Of a stretch of 64,000 nt of DNA, positions 37,177-48,445 are shown one piece after another. The position numbers and the translations under genes are program-made. Source of the DNA: Bordetella parapertussis (GTDB lineage Bacteria; Pseudomonadota; Gammaproteobacteria; Burkholderiales; Burkholderiaceae_C); the NCBI GenBank assembly GCA_945861305.1, contig CAMATW010000004.1, positions 1 through 64,000 of the forward strand, read 5' to 3'. Position 1 is the first letter of the stretch, and each line of letters begins with the position of its first letter. The notes beneath the pieces were generated by a model, which had not been told where the DNA came from, ran no database searches, and saw only the letters and a list, made by a program, of their open reading frames with translations.

Positions 37177-38795
37177 CCGCTCCCCAGTTTGACTATGTGA
37201 TTGTGGGCGGCGGTTCCGCTGGCGCCACCTTGGCTAACCGATTAAGTGCCGATCCTCGCGTTACTGTGTGTTTGTTAGAGGCAGGTGGCGATGGCCGTGA
37301 TGTGTTGATCCGTGCCCCCATAGCTGCGGCCATCATGCTGCCAGGCAGGCCTTTGAAGATCAACAACTGGGCTTTTGAAACCACCCCCCAAGTTGGCCTG
37401 AATGGTCGCCGAGGCTACCAACCCCGCGGCAAAGCTTTGGGAGGCTCTAGCGCCATCAACGCCATGCTGTATGTGCGCGGTCAGCGCGAGGACTTCGACG
37501 GCTGGCGTGACTTGGGTTGTGAGGGCTGGGGTTTTGACGATGTGCTTCCGTATTTCAAGCGTGCTGAAAATAACCAACGCGGTAACTGTGAATGGCACGG
37601 CACAGGCGGGCCTTTGTCGGTGGCTTTTCAGCAGTCACCCCGTCCGATTTCCGTGGCATGGATTGAAGCGGCGCAGCAGTGTGGCATTGCTCTGAACGAA
37701 GATTTCAATGGCCCTCACCAAGAAGGCGCTGGCTTGCACCAGGTCACCCAATTTTGGGATGACCAGCGCAATGGAGAGCGTTGTTCAGCAGCAGCTGGGT
37801 ATTTACACCCCATCATGGCCCAGCGCCCCAATTTGACTGTCATCACGGGCGCCCATGCCACTGAATTGTTATGGACGGAGAGGCGTATCACGGGCGTGAA
37901 ATACCGTTGCGGACAACAGACGTTTGAGGTTCATGCCCAAGCCGAGGTCTTGCTTTGTGCTGGCACATTTCAATCGCCTCAGTTACTTATGCTTAGCGGC
38001 ATAGGCCCAGGCGATCATTTGCAGTCTCTGGGTATCGAGGTGAAACAAGATTTGCAAGGCGTAGGAGCCAATTTGCAAGACCATTTGGATGTCACTTTGT
38101 CTTACCACTCGCTGAAGGATGATGTGTTGGGCATTGCCCCAGGTGCTGCGTGGCAACTTCTCAAAGGCATCCATCAATGGCGCAAAGATGGCACTGGCAT
38201 AGTCGCAACGCCTTATGCAGAAGCTGGCGCATTTGTGCGCTGTGCTTCAGATGCCAAGCGACCCGATATCCAATTCCATTTTGTTGTGGCACGAGTTGAA
38301 GACCATGCTCGTCGTTTGCATTGGGGCTATGGCTACTCCTGCCATGTGTGTGTACTAAGACCGCATTCGCGCGGCAGTGTGCGCCTGCAAAGCCACGACC
38401 CTTTTGATGCGCCATTGATAGACCCTGCCTTCTTAAGCGACGACAGAGACACGGCCTTGATGATTGAGGGAGCCAAAAAGTTGCGTGCCATCATGAAATC
38501 TCCTGCTCTTAAAGCCTACCGAGGCAAAGAGATTTACACCGCAGACATACAAACCGACGTGCAATGGGAGACTTACATTCGCCAGCATGCTGACACGATT
38601 TACCACCCTGTAGGTACATGCAAGATGGGTGCCACCCATGAGCTTATGGCTGTGGTCGACCCCCAGTTGCGCGTTAAAGGGGTAGTGGGTTTGCGGGTGG
38701 TTGACGCCTCGGTCATGCCTATGCTGGTCAGTGGCAACACCAATGCCGCTACTGTCATGCTGGCAGAAAAAGCAGCAGATTTTCTTCTTCATTAA
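37173..38795 (+). CDS. GMC-family FAD-dependent alcohol/choline dehydrogenase
   Basis: Flavoprotein of 540 residues. Motifs: FAD loop YVIVGGGSAGATLANRLS, GMC signature 1 GKALGGSSAINAMLYVRGQ, signature 2 AGTFQSPQLLMLSGIGPG, catalytic His region YHPVGTCKMG and the ending NTNAATVMLAEKAADFL. It resembles AlkJ/BetA-type alcohol dehydrogenases. The substrate is not clear. The start was set at the ATG overlapping the desaturase stop; the frame extends upstream only as shadow. Coupling to a desaturase suggests a lipid- or alcohol-related role. Confidence 0.9.
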   Translation: MTAPQFDYVIVGGGSAGATLANRLSADPRVTVCLLEAGGDGRDVLIRAPIAAAIMLPGRPLKINNWAFETTPQVGLNGRRGYQPRGKALGGSSAINAMLYVRGQREDFDGWRDLGCEGWGFDDVLPYFKRAENNQRGNCEWHGTGGPLSVAFQQSPRPISVAWIEAAQQCGIALNEDFNGPHQEGAGLHQVTQFWDDQRNGERCSAAAGYLHPIMAQRPNLTVITGAHATELLWTERRITGVKYRCGQQTFEVHAQAEVLLCAGTFQSPQLLMLSGIGPGDHLQSLGIEVKQDLQGVGANLQDHLDVTLSYHSLKDDVLGIAPGAAWQLLKGIHQWRKDGTGIVATPYAEAGAFVRCASDAKRPDIQFHFVVARVEDHARRLHWGYGYSCHVCVLRPHSRGSVRLQSHDPFDAPLIDPAFLSDDRDTALMIEGAKKLRAIMKSPALKAYRGKEIYTADIQTDVQWETYIRQHADTIYHPVGTCKMGATHELMAVVDPQLRVKGVVGLRVVDASVMPMLVSGNTNAATVMLAEKAADFLLH

Positions 38796-38819
38796 ATTCG
38801 TAAAACTCCAAGGCTATTT

Positions 38820-39248
38820 ATGCACCCATTTTTTCGATGCCTGACTATCGCAACTTTTTTGTGTGCGTTCAGTGCTTGGTCCCAAGAACAAGCCAGGGTC
38901 ATCTCAAGCACCCCCACTTTATTGCCCTCGACCACCTTTAACAGCAACGGCGAGGTGGTCATGTACGCCGCTTTCAATGTGGTTTACGAGTACGCAGGCA
39001 AGCAATTCACTGTGCAAATGCCCTACGATCCGGGCTCTTATGTGACATTACAAATCACGCCCACCTATTCAGCCTCAACACCTGCGCCGCCTTTGCCACC
39101 AGCGCCGCAAGTGATTTACTTGCAAGCCCCGCCGCAGGTTTTGGCCAACCCTGTATATGTTTTGCCGTATTCGCCACCGTACTATTACAGCAACCCTTTG
39201 CCATTCAGCTTTAACTTTGGATTAGGCTATTACCGCTGGCGACATTAA
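38820..39248 (+). CDS. Small secreted Pro/Tyr-rich protein, unknown
   Basis: Protein of 142 residues that I do not recognise. A signal peptide is visible (RCLTIATFLCAFSAWS, cleavage near residue 21). The mature part begins with a beta-rich segment (VVMYAAFNVVYEYAGKQF) and then becomes Pro/Tyr rich (PAPPLPPAPQVIYLQAPP; YSPPYYYSNP) with an aromatic end, GLGYYRWRH. It could be a periplasmic or outer-membrane-associated small protein. It follows the GMC gene by 24 bases and precedes a strong terminator. Confidence 0.75.
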   Translation: MHPFFRCLTIATFLCAFSAWSQEQARVISSTPTLLPSTTFNSNGEVVMYAAFNVVYEYAGKQFTVQMPYDPGSYVTLQITPTYSASTPAPPLPPAPQVIYLQAPPQVLANPVYVLPYSPPYYYSNPLPFSFNFGLGYYRWRH

Positions 39249-39258
39249 CGCGTAGGCA

Positions 39259-39289
39259 ACAAAAAACCCGCCTAGGCGGGTTTTTTGTA
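39259..39289. terminator. Bidirectional rho-independent terminator
   Basis: A near-perfect palindrome: A-tract, CCCGCC, TA, GGCGGG and a T-tract (ACAAAAAACCC at 39259 to GGGTTTTTTGT at 39289). It would end transcription of the secreted-protein gene on the plus strand and of rpmB-rpmG on the minus strand. Confidence 0.92.
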
Positions 39290-39301
39290 TCAACGGCTGA
39301 G

Positions 39302-39472
39302 TTACTTCAGCTTGATTTCTTTGTACTCCACATGCTTGCGAGCCTTGGGATCAAATTTCATGATCGACATTTTCTCGGGCATGGTTTTTTTGTTTTTACT
39401 GGTGGTGTAGAAATGACCGGTGCCAGCAGTTGATTCCAGCTTGATTTTTTCGCGTCCGCCTTTGGAAGCCAT
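39302..39472 (-). CDS. rpmG: 50S ribosomal protein L33
   Basis: Ribosomal protein of 56 residues: starts [20 protein letters not shown], continues with [15 protein letters not shown] and ends [11 protein letters not shown]. This is the zinc-free form of L33, with no CxxC pairs. The gene lies 30 bases downstream of rpmB and just before the terminator. It is short and easily missed by length filters. Confidence 0.95.
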   Translation of the reverse strand: MASKGGREKIKLESTAGTGHFYTTSKNKKTMPEKMSIMKFDPKARKHVEYKEIKLK

Positions 39473-39502
39473 GATGAAGTCCTTTCGAAGTCGGTAAAAA
39501 AA

Positions 39503-39736
39503 TTAAGCTTGACCGCGAGCGCGCATGTCTGCGAGCACGACGTCAATGCCTTTTTTGTCGATCAAGCGCAATGCAGCGCTGGAAACGCGCAAACGCACCC
39601 AACGGTTCTCAGTTTCCACCCAGAAACGGCGGTACTGTAAATTGGGCATGAAACGACGCTTGGTTTTGTTGTTGGCGTGGGAAACATTGTTTCCGACCAT
39701 GGGGCCTTTGCCCGTGACTTCACATACGCGTGCCAT
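39503..39736 (-). CDS. rpmB: 50S ribosomal protein L28
   Basis: Ribosomal protein of 77 residues with the diagnostic [28 protein letters not shown] opening pattern and the ending [13 protein letters not shown]. It forms the usual rpmB-rpmG operon. AAAGGAGTGT directly upstream on the minus strand provides a strong ribosome-binding site. Confidence 0.97.
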   Translation of the reverse strand: MARVCEVTGKGPMVGNNVSHANNKTKRRFMPNLQYRRFWVETENRWVRLRVSSAALRLIDKKGIDVVLADMRARGQA

Positions 39737-39838
39737 TCAGACACTCCTTTAACTAACAGCCTGACAAAAAACAGAGTTCAGGCTTGACCTCGCCAAATGG
39801 GGGGCGGTATCCCCTGGATTAAATCCTCAGAGCCAAAC

Positions 39839-39869
39839 ATTGTAGCCTGAAACCCCTTAGGGGCCTCAA
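39839..39869 (-). promoter_or_regulatory. Putative promoter of rpmB-rpmG
   Basis: On the minus strand, TTGAGG (39869-39864) and TACAAT (39844-39839) are spaced by 19 bases. The -10 box is good; the spacer is longer than ideal. It lies about 100 bases before rpmB and overlaps the weak hairpin (CCCCTAAGGGG) just after trxB. Confidence 0.4.
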
Positions 39870-39876
39870 ATAGGCT

Positions 39877-40836
<960 letters not shown>

Positions 40837-40938
40837 TCAGAGCCTAGAGCGTGTGCAAAAGTGCGTCACGGGAAGCCCCAATTTTAGGGGTAGGCGCCAT
40901 TGTCTGCTTGGACGCTCCTGTTAAGCTTCACTTCTGTC

Positions 40939-43269
40939 ATGACCTATTCGTTACACACTCTCAACAATACGCGTGAAAAACCACCCGAGATGACGGGCTG
41001 GCAGCGATTTATCCAAGAAATTGCTTTAGCTGTTGGGTTTGTGGTTTTGCTTTTTTGGCTGTTGGCCATCGTCAGCCATTCTGCGCTGGACCCCGCTTGG
41101 ACGACCTCGGGTTCTAACCCCCATATTCGCAACTGGGGCGGGCGAGTTGGCGCCGCTGTCAGCGACTTGTCTTTTTTCTTGCTGGGTTATTCGGTGTTTT
41201 GGTGCTATTTGGCTGGCTTGGTCAGTTGGCTCTCTGCTTTGGCCAATCGCTTACGCAGCGAAGAAGATGTATTGGCCGACCCCCACATTTGGCGATTGAC
41301 GCGTTGGGCGTTTTGGAGCGGCTTGGTGATGTTGCTGCTCTCGAGCACAGGTTTGGAGTTCACCCGTCTTTATCGCTTTGAAAGTCAATTGCCCGGCCAC
41401 CATGCGGGTGGTGTTTTGGGCTACTTGGTAGGCAGTACTGCCAATAGTTGGCTGGGGTTCAATGGTTCTGGCCTGATTTTCATTGTCTTCATGGTCATTG
41501 GCTTGTCGTGGGTGTTTCGTTTTTCTTGGATTGAACTCGCTGAAAAATTGGGCTCGGCGATTGATGGGTTGATTCAACAGCAGCGCGAGAAACGTGAAAT
41601 TGCCCAAGACTTAGCCCTTGGCGAAGCAGCGGCTCGAGCGCGTGAAAAAGACATGGTCTGGGAGCGTGATGAGAACGCAGACATGCCCGCTCACCCTGTG
41701 CGCATCGTCGTCGACCCTGAACCTGCGCCTCCCAAAAGTGAGCGTGTTGCTCGTGAGCGGCAAAAACCGTTGTTCAATGATTTGCCCGATTCACGCTTGC
41801 CGCAGGTCGAATTGCTTGACGCCTCGCAACTCAAGCTAGATCCCGTGGACGCAGAAACGATTGAGTTCACCAGTCGCTTGATAGAGAAAAAACTGCGTGA
41901 CTTTGGCGTAGAGGTCAAGGTGCTTGCCGCAGCCCCTGGCCCTGTGGTGACTCGCTACGAGATCGAGCCAGCTACCGGCGTCAAAGGCTCGCAAGTGGTC
42001 AACTTGGCCAAGGATTTGGCGCGATCGCTGAGCATGGTGTCCATACGCGTGGTGGAAACCATCCCAGGTAAAAACTTCATGGCGCTGGAGTTGCCCAACA
42101 GCAAACGCCAAACCATTCGCTTGAGCGAAATCTTGGGCTCATCGGTTTATAACGAAGCCAAATCCATGCTCACCATGGGTTTGGGCAAAGACATAGGCGG
42201 CAACCCCGTGGTGGCTGATTTGGCCAAGATGCCACACGTGTTGGTGGCTGGCACCACGGGTTCGGGAAAGTCGGTGGGTATCAACGCCATGATTTTGTCG
42301 CTGCTCTACAAAGCCGAAGCGCGGGACGTGCGTATGTTGATGATCGACCCCAAGATGCTAGAAATGTCGGTCTATGAGGGCATACCGCATTTATTGGCGC
42401 CGGTTGTCACCGACATGAGGCAAGCCGCCAATGGACTGAATTGGTGTGTGGGCGAAATGGAGCGACGCTACAAGCTGATGAGCAAGCTCGGTGTTCGCAA
42501 CTTGGCGGGCTACAACCACAAACTGGATGAAGCTCGAGAGAGCGGCCAATCTTTGACCAACCCGTTCAGCCTCACGCCCGACGATCCTGAACCGCTGGAC
42601 CGCTTGCCCCACATCGTGGTGGTGATCGATGAGTTGGCCGACCTGATGATGGTGGTGGGCAAAAAGATCGAAGAGCTCATCGCCCGTTTGGCACAAAAAG
42701 CCCGAGCCGCTGGTATTCACTTGATCTTGGCGACACAACGCCCCAGTGTGGACGTCATCACCGGATTGATCAAAGCCAATATTCCCACACGCATCGCGTT
42801 TCAGGTCAGCAGCAAAATTGACAGCCGAACCATCCTCGACCAGATGGGCGCAGAAGCATTGCTTGGCATGGGCGATATGTTGTACTTACCCAGTGGCACC
42901 GGTTTTCCCATTCGTGTTCACGGTGCTTTTGTCAGCGATGACGAAGTGCACCGCGTGGTCAGCTATTTGAAAACCCAAGGTGAACCTAATTACATTGAAG
43001 GTGTGCTCGAAGGCGGCACAGTGGATGGCAGCATAGAAGGCCCCGATTTGTTTGGCGATATTGCAGGCGAAAAAGACCCACTCTACGACCAAGCGGTAGA
43101 GGTGGTTTTGAAGAACCGAAAAGCCAGCATCTCGCTGGTACAACGCCATTTGAAAATTGGCTATAACCGCGCTGCCCGATTGGTGGAAGACATGGAAAAA
43201 GCTGGCTTGGTCAGCGCCATGAGCACCAATGGTCAACGTGAAATTTTGGTCCCTACCCGCGCAGAATGA
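40939..43269 (+). CDS. ftsK: DNA translocase FtsK
   Basis: Septal DNA pump that resolves chromosome dimers. The product is 776 residues from the ATG at 40939. Four or five N-terminal membrane helices (to about residue 190) precede a short linker, then the motor with Walker [16 protein letters not shown] and Walker [15 protein letters not shown]. The C-terminal winged-helix gamma domain ([23 protein letters not shown]) binds KOPS sites. The linker is much shorter than in E. coli, as in other betaproteobacterial FtsK. The stop overlaps lolA. Confidence 0.95.
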   Translation: MTYSLHTLNNTREKPPEMTGWQRFIQEIALAVGFVVLLFWLLAIVSHSALDPAWTTSGSNPHIRNWGGRVGAAVSDLSFFLLGYSVFWCYLAGLVSWLSALANRLRSEEDVLADPHIWRLTRWAFWSGLVMLLLSSTGLEFTRLYRFESQLPGHHAGGVLGYLVGSTANSWLGFNGSGLIFIVFMVIGLSWVFRFSWIELAEKLGSAIDGLIQQQREKREIAQDLALGEAAARAREKDMVWERDENADMPAHPVRIVVDPEPAPPKSERVARERQKPLFNDLPDSRLPQVELLDASQLKLDPVDAETIEFTSRLIEKKLRDFGVEVKVLAAAPGPVVTRYEIEPATGVKGSQVVNLAKDLARSLSMVSIRVVETIPGKNFMALELPNSKRQTIRLSEILGSSVYNEAKSMLTMGLGKDIGGNPVVADLAKMPHVLVAGTTGSGKSVGINAMILSLLYKAEARDVRMLMIDPKMLEMSVYEGIPHLLAPVVTDMRQAANGLNWCVGEMERRYKLMSKLGVRNLAGYNHKLDEARESGQSLTNPFSLTPDDPEPLDRLPHIVVVIDELADLMMVVGKKIEELIARLAQKARAAGIHLILATQRPSVDVITGLIKANIPTRIAFQVSSKIDSRTILDQMGAEALLGMGDMLYLPSGTGFPIRVHGAFVSDDEVHRVVSYLKTQGEPNYIEGVLEGGTVDGSIEGPDLFGDIAGEKDPLYDQAVEVVLKNRKASISLVQRHLKIGYNRAARLVEDMEKAGLVSAMSTNGQREILVPTRAE

Positions 43270-43922
43270 ACATTTCATTTCGCCTGACCATCGCAACCGC
43301 CTTCTGTTTTGTCGTCGGCGTGGCGCATGCCGACAGCATGGACAGTTTGGCGCAATTTTTGAAGTCTACCCGCAGCTGGCGAGCCGATTTTGTGCAAGTG
43401 GTCACAGCGCCAGCCAAAGAGGGCAAGCCCCTCAGACCCAAAACCTCTTCAGGTGTTTTCGCCTTTATTCGTCCCAGCGTTTTTCGTTTTGATTACAGCA
43501 AGCCCTATGTGCAAAACATCGTTGCTGATGGTCAGCAGCTTTGGTTGTTCGATACCGATTTAAACCAAGTCACGGTGCGCAACCAAGCGCAGACTTTGGG
43601 CAGCACACCGGCAGCTTTGATTGCCTCTGCGCAAGACATTGCCTCACTCAGCAAAGAGTTTTCTTTGAAAGCAGCGCCCTCAGAGGAGGGTTTGGATTGG
43701 GTGGTGGCCATCCCCAAAATCAAAGACGCTGGTTTGCAAAGCGTTCGCATTGGTTTGCGTGTGGACGCAGGGCAAGCGGTTTTAAGCCAGCTGGAGATCA
43801 TCGACGCGTTTGGCAACCGTTCGCAAATTCGGTTCAACCGCGTCGAGGTCAATCCTGCCAACCTCACCATGGCGAATTTCACTTTTGTGCCACCCAAGGG
43901 CGTGGACGTGGTGCGGCCTTGA
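43266..43922 (+). CDS. lolA: Outer-membrane lipoprotein carrier LolA
   Basis: Periplasmic chaperone that takes lipoproteins from LolCDE to LolB. The product is 218 residues with a signal peptide ending VAHA (near residue 22). Family features: [61 protein letters not shown] and the hydrophobic-ligand half-barrel. It lies between ftsK (ATGA overlap) and rarA. It works with LolC and LolD encoded at 13681-15613 and LspA at 26255. Confidence 0.93.
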   Translation: MNISFRLTIATAFCFVVGVAHADSMDSLAQFLKSTRSWRADFVQVVTAPAKEGKPLRPKTSSGVFAFIRPSVFRFDYSKPYVQNIVADGQQLWLFDTDLNQVTVRNQAQTLGSTPAALIASAQDIASLSKEFSLKAAPSEEGLDWVVAIPKIKDAGLQSVRIGLRVDAGQAVLSQLEIIDAFGNRSQIRFNRVEVNPANLTMANFTFVPPKGVDVVRP

Positions 43923-45205
43923 ACCAAACACCCCTGGCCGAGCGCCTGCGCCCCCGAAACTTGGGCGAGGTGATTGGCCAGCAGCAGGTGTTGGGCGCGG
44001 GCATGGCGCTGCGGGTAGCGTTTGAATCGGGTCAGCCCCACAGCTGCATTTTGTGGGGACCGCCAGGGGTGGGCAAAACTACCATCGCACGTTTGATGGC
44101 CGACGCCTTTGACGCGCAGTTCTTGGCCATCAGCGCGGTGCTGGGTGGGGTGAAAGAAATCCGTGAAGCGGTGGACAAGGCGCTGGCAGAGCGCGATTCG
44201 CTGGCCCCCAAACGCACCATTGTGTTTGTGGACGAGGTGCATCGCTTCAACAAAAGCCAGCAAGACGCTTTTTTGCCGCATGTCGAGTCGGGGCTGTTCA
44301 CCTTCATTGGCGCGACCACCGAGAACCCTTCTTTTGAAGTGAATTCGGCGTTGTTGTCGCGGGCAGCGGTGTATGTGTTGCAGCCTTTGTCGGAAGTCGA
44401 TTTGGCCCACATCATCGACAAAGCGCGCAGCATCAACGCCGTGCCCGCCTTGGACGACGATGCCCAGGCCCGCTTGATCGCTTATGCCGATGGCGACGCC
44501 CGTCGTTTGCTCAACACCTTGGAAACTTTGGCGGTGGCGGCCCAGCACGAAAAGCTGTCGCAGGTCAACGATGCTTGGCTGATGAAGGTGCTGGGCGAGC
44601 GCATGCGCCGCTACGACAAAGGGGGCGAGCAGTTCTACGACTCCATCAGTGCCTTGCACAAATCGGTGCGCGGCTCCGACCCCGATGCCGCGCTCTACTG
44701 GTTGGTGCGCATGCTGGATGGCGGGGCCGAGCCCAAGTACATGGCGCGGCGCATGATCCGCATGGCGGCCGAAGACATTGGGCTGGCCGACCCGCGTGCC
44801 TTGCGCTTGGCCTTGGATGCAGCCGAGGTCTACGAGCGCTTGGGCTCACCGGAGGGCGAATTGGCCTTGGCCGAATGCGTGGTGTATTTGGCCATTGCGC
44901 CCAAGTCCAACGCTGTCTATAAGGCCTACAACAGCGTGCGAAAACTCATCAAGGCCGATGGCACCCGCCCTGTGCCGCTGCACCTGCGCAACGCCCCCAC
45001 CGCTTTGATGAAAGACTTGGACTACGGCAAAGCCTATCGCTACGCGCATGATGAACCCGACGCCTTTGCCGCCGGTGAAAGCTATTGGCCCGAGGGCATG
45101 ACGCCGCCAGTGCTGTACGAACCGGTGGAGCGAGGTTTGGAAATTAAAATTGCTGAAAAAATACGGGCTTTGCGCGAGAAAAACGCACAGGCACGCAAAC
45201 CTTAA
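43919..45205 (+). CDS. rarA: Replication-associated recombination protein RarA
   Basis: AAA+ ATPase (MgsA/WRNIP1 family) acting at stalled forks, 428 residues. Motifs: PLAERLRPRNLGEVIGQQ, Walker A WGPPGVGKTTIARLMA, Walker B TIVFVDEVHRFNKSQQDA and sensor FIGATTENPSFEVNSALLSR. No ATG fits the family start, so a TTG at 43919 overlapping the lolA stop (TTGA) is chosen; it places the protein at the usual length. The stop overlaps the convergent reductase stop in TTAA. Confidence 0.93.
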   Translation: MNQTPLAERLRPRNLGEVIGQQQVLGAGMALRVAFESGQPHSCILWGPPGVGKTTIARLMADAFDAQFLAISAVLGGVKEIREAVDKALAERDSLAPKRTIVFVDEVHRFNKSQQDAFLPHVESGLFTFIGATTENPSFEVNSALLSRAAVYVLQPLSEVDLAHIIDKARSINAVPALDDDAQARLIAYADGDARRLLNTLETLAVAAQHEKLSQVNDAWLMKVLGERMRRYDKGGEQFYDSISALHKSVRGSDPDAALYWLVRMLDGGAEPKYMARRMIRMAAEDIGLADPRALRLALDAAEVYERLGSPEGELALAECVVYLAIAPKSNAVYKAYNSVRKLIKADGTRPVPLHLRNAPTALMKDLDYGKAYRYAHDEPDAFAAGESYWPEGMTPPVLYEPVERGLEIKIAEKIRALREKNAQARKP

Positions 45206-46239
45206 GCAGCGGCTTTATCAGCCTCGCTGGTGAATGAGTCGGCGAAGAAATTGTCTTCAACCAAACCGCTGGCCAGATAGTCGCGCTTGGCAGAATCCAC
45301 CACGATGGGCGCTCCGCAGGCATAAACCTGGTAATCCGCCAAGCTTGGCGTGTCCTGTAACACCGCTGCATGCACAAAGCCCGTTCTACCGGTCCACGCA
45401 TCTTTAGGTAAAGCATCCGACACCACGGGGATGTATTGCAGATGGGGCATCAAAGGCAGTTGCGCCAACACCCAGTCGTTGAGGTACAAATCTGAGGGAC
45501 GCCGTCCTCCCCAGTACAAACGTGTGGGCCTTGTGATGCCTTTGTGCTGCATATGCTCTATCAAGGCTTTGATGGGCGCAAACCCTGTGCCAGAGGCCAG
45601 CAGCACGATGGGCGTAGCGCTTTCCTCGCGCAAATAAAAACTGCCTTGGGGTCCTTCAACCCGTTGGATGTCTTTTTCTTTCATTGCACCAAACACATGG
45701 TCGGTGAATTTGCCACCCGGCATATGACGTATATGCAGTTCTATTTTGGGTGCATCAGCGGCCAAAGTGTGTGGTGCGTTGGCCATGGAGTAGGCGCGGC
45801 GAGAACCATCGCGCAGCAAAAACTCCACATACTGTCCAGCGTGATATTGCATCACTTCGGTGGCAGGGAGTTGCAGGAAGATACGCATCACATCGCTGGA
45901 GACTTTTTCCATAGAGGCAATGCGGACTGGCATTTTTTTCATGGGGAAGGCATCCGCTGATGTCACTTGCTTGGACTCCAGCACCACATCCGATAAAGCC
46001 GTGGCGCAACAGGTCAACACCAAACCTTGGGTCCGCTCCTCGTCGCTCAGTGCCTTGGTTTGGTAGGTGCCCAGTTGCACTTCACCGCTGATCTTTTTGC
46101 ATTTGCAAGAACCACATGCGCCATCCTTGCAGCCATAAGGCATGTTCAAGCCTTGGCGAATGCCGGCGGAGAGCAAAGTTTCGTCGCCGTCCACCGTGAA
46201 ACTGCGCCCGCTGGGTTGCACCACAATCTGAAAAGCCAT
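45202..46239 (-). CDS. 2Fe-2S flavin reductase (CDP-6-deoxy-delta-3,4-glucoseen reductase-like)
   Basis: Electron-transfer protein of 345 residues: N-terminal plant-type ferredoxin domain with YGCKDGACGSCKCKKISG and a distal LTCCATA Cys, then an FAD domain (RAYSMANAP) and an NAD domain (VLLASGTGFAPIKALIEHM; YACGAP). Homologues carry the glucoseen-reductase name, but many serve as reductase partners of oxygenases. The start is the ATG at 46239; the frame extends upstream only as shadow. It is divergent from the epimerase-like gene. Confidence 0.85.
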   Translation of the reverse strand: MAFQIVVQPSGRSFTVDGDETLLSAGIRQGLNMPYGCKDGACGSCKCKKISGEVQLGTYQTKALSDEERTQGLVLTCCATALSDVVLESKQVTSADAFPMKKMPVRIASMEKVSSDVMRIFLQLPATEVMQYHAGQYVEFLLRDGSRRAYSMANAPHTLAADAPKIELHIRHMPGGKFTDHVFGAMKEKDIQRVEGPQGSFYLREESATPIVLLASGTGFAPIKALIEHMQHKGITRPTRLYWGGRRPSDLYLNDWVLAQLPLMPHLQYIPVVSDALPKDAWTGRTGFVHAAVLQDTPSLADYQVYACGAPIVVDSAKRDYLASGLVEDNFFADSFTSEADKAAA

Positions 46240-46241
46240 GC

Positions 46242-47210
46242 TTGTTATCCTTGGAAACCTGTTTGTTATCGAAAGCGCTGATTTTGCCTTCAATTCAAAG
46301 TCCACTTGGTGCCTTGTCCGCAAGGTTTCGTCGCCCCCGTGTCTTGATCGTCGGTTGTGGCGATGTAGGTTTGCGTGTGGCGGGTCTGCTCAAAGCCTCT
46401 TCGCGCCTGCTGGCCTTGACCAGTTCAAGCCAGCGCTTAGAGACGCTGCAGCGCAGCGGCATCACCCCCATGCTGGGCGATTTGGACAAACCTCAAACCC
46501 TTAGGCGCTTGGCTGGCGTGGCCACCCATGTGGTGTACATGGCGCCCCCGCCGCTTGAAGGCCATACCGATCCGCGCACCCGTGCCTTGGTGTTAGCGCT
46601 GCGTTTGCGCAGTTTGCCCTCTGCGATGGTCTATGGTTCAACCACGGGCGTCTATGGCGATTGCGAAGGCGAATGGATCGATGAAACGCGGCGACTCCAA
46701 CCCAAAACTGCCAGGGCGCAGCGGCGTGTTAACGCCCAAGACTGGGTCAATCATTTGGGGAAAAGCGGTTACCCCAGAACACAAGTGCTGCGCATTCCGG
46801 GCATCTATGCTGTGGACCGCGAAGGGGGAACGCCGCGTGAGCGATTGCTGCGCAGCACGCCGGTGTTGCAAGCGCATGAAGATGTGTATACCAACCATAT
46901 CCATGCAGACGATTTGGCCCGTGCCACGGTGTTGGCACTTTGGCGCGGCAGGCCTTTGCGGGCCATGAATGTGTGCGACAACACCGATATGAAAATGGGC
47001 GACTACATGGAAAGCGTCGCCAAGATGTGGAACCTGCAAGCCCCCGCTCGAATCAGTCGCGAGCAAGCACAGTTGAAACTCTCCCCCATGGTGATGAGCT
47101 TTTTAAATGAATCCCGTCGCATACGTGCTGACCGCATGACCCAAGAACTGGGTTTGCGCCTGCTTTACCCCACAGTGATGGATGGCTTAAAAGCAGACCG
47201 TAAGTCTTAG
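46242..47210 (+). CDS. NAD-dependent epimerase-like SDR (YeeZ type)
   Basis: Extended-SDR-like protein, up to 322 residues. The cofactor loop VLIVGCGDVGLRVAGLL lies about 35 residues in, and SAMVYGSTTGVYGDCEGEWIDE gives the SDR active-site region (STTGVYG). No in-frame ATG occurs before the Rossmann motif; TTG codons at 46242, 46284 or 46314 are candidates, so the N-terminus is uncertain. The stop overlaps the convergent Old Yellow Enzyme stop. The substrate is unknown. Confidence 0.72.
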   Translation: MLSLETCLLSKALILPSIQSPLGALSARFRRPRVLIVGCGDVGLRVAGLLKASSRLLALTSSSQRLETLQRSGITPMLGDLDKPQTLRRLAGVATHVVYMAPPPLEGHTDPRTRALVLALRLRSLPSAMVYGSTTGVYGDCEGEWIDETRRLQPKTARAQRRVNAQDWVNHLGKSGYPRTQVLRIPGIYAVDREGGTPRERLLRSTPVLQAHEDVYTNHIHADDLARATVLALWRGRPLRAMNVCDNTDMKMGDYMESVAKMWNLQAPARISREQAQLKLSPMVMSFLNESRRIRADRMTQELGLRLLYPTVMDGLKADRKS

Positions 47211-48331
47211 CGCATCCCTATTTTGGCGTCACCAAAAATACCGTTCGCTTCTTTGGGTAGGCTGCGCCAGTACTGCTGTGTCGCTTGTACTTGACCGCCC
47301 AAGGCTGCGGCTGCCTCCCAACCCCAGCGGGGTTTGTACAAAAAGCTGCGACCCAAAGCCACCAGATCCGCTTCGCCTTTGACCAAAACATCTTCTGCTT
47401 GCTGAGGTTGTGTGATCAGACCCACAGCGATGGTGGGCATTTGGGTTTTTTGTCTTACGTGCTGAGCAAAAGGCACTTGGTAGCCTGGTCCAATGCTGAT
47501 TTTTTGCTGAGGCGCAATGCCGCCCGAAGAGATGTGGATGTAGTCTGCGCCTGCTTGTTTGAGCATCAAGGCAAAGTCTGCGGTTTCCTCCAAGGTCCAG
47601 CCTCCTTCGATCCAGTCGGTGGCAGACAAACGCACACCAAATACGCCGTCAAAAACCTTGCGCACTGCTTGAAAAACTTGCAAAGGGAAGCGGGTACGGC
47701 CAGCGAAATTGCCACCATAGCTGTCAGTACGTTGGTTTGCGATAGGAGACAAAAATTCGTGGAGCAAATAGCCATGTGCGCTGTGCAACTCGACCATTTC
47801 CAAGCCCATGGCTTGGGCGTATTTGGCGGCTTGCACAAAGGCTTGCTCAATCGCTATCAAACCCGCCGCATCAATTTCGTGGGGAGGTGCTTCACCCTCC
47901 ATGACATGGATAGGAGAAGGTGCCACGGTTTCCCAGCCACCTTCATTGATCGGAATCAACATCCCGCCTTGCCAAGGTTGGGCGCTCGAGGCTTTGCGAC
48001 CCGCATGGGCGATTTGCAAACAAACAGGCACAGGCGGGGCTAAGCGGCGAGCACGTGCCAATTTTTCGGACAAGGCATGGGCGGTTGCGTCATCCCATAA
48101 GCCAAGACAGTTGGGGGTGATACGGCCTTGGGCAGTGACTGCCGTTGCTTCAATCATGAACAAGCCCGCTCCGCTGTTGAGTAAATTGGCCCAATGCATC
48201 AAATGCCAATCGTTGGCTTGACCATTCAGATCGCAGGCGTATTGGCACATGGGTGCAACCACGATGCGGTTGGACAGGTGCAAGGGGCCGCGGGGTGAGC
48301 CGAGTTGAAAGGGGGAGAAAAGTTGGCTCAT
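47207..48331 (-). CDS. Old Yellow Enzyme family NADH:flavin oxidoreductase (XenA/YqjM type)
   Basis: FMN-dependent ene-reductase, 374 residues. Motifs: VVAPMCQYACDLNGQANDWHLMHW with the Cys that marks the thermophilic-like/XenA subclass, LQIAHAGRKAS, VELHSAHGYLLHEFLSPIANQRTDSYGG and LVALGRSFLYKPRW. It reduces activated C=C bonds or nitro compounds in related bacteria. It is divergent from the large lipoprotein gene across a 114-base AT-rich gap. Confidence 0.9.
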   Translation of the reverse strand: MSQLFSPFQLGSPRGPLHLSNRIVVAPMCQYACDLNGQANDWHLMHWANLLNSGAGLFMIEATAVTAQGRITPNCLGLWDDATAHALSEKLARARRLAPPVPVCLQIAHAGRKASSAQPWQGGMLIPINEGGWETVAPSPIHVMEGEAPPHEIDAAGLIAIEQAFVQAAKYAQAMGLEMVELHSAHGYLLHEFLSPIANQRTDSYGGNFAGRTRFPLQVFQAVRKVFDGVFGVRLSATDWIEGGWTLEETADFALMLKQAGADYIHISSGGIAPQQKISIGPGYQVPFAQHVRQKTQMPTIAVGLITQPQQAEDVLVKGEADLVALGRSFLYKPRWGWEAAAALGGQVQATQQYWRSLPKEANGIFGDAKIGMR

Positions 48332-48445
48332 GACTGTTTAAACTTAAAAATAGGAAAAAAATAGCATTTTAAAGCCCCGAATACATTCAAGTTTGATTAC
48401 ATTCATGCCGATACCCTAAGGAACCCCTTTGTTTAATGAGCTTTC

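Noticed and set aside
43532..44659. 375-residue reading frame antisense to lolA and rarA
   Set aside because: It mirrors two well-supported genes, has no domain signature and is a GC-skewed codon shadow.
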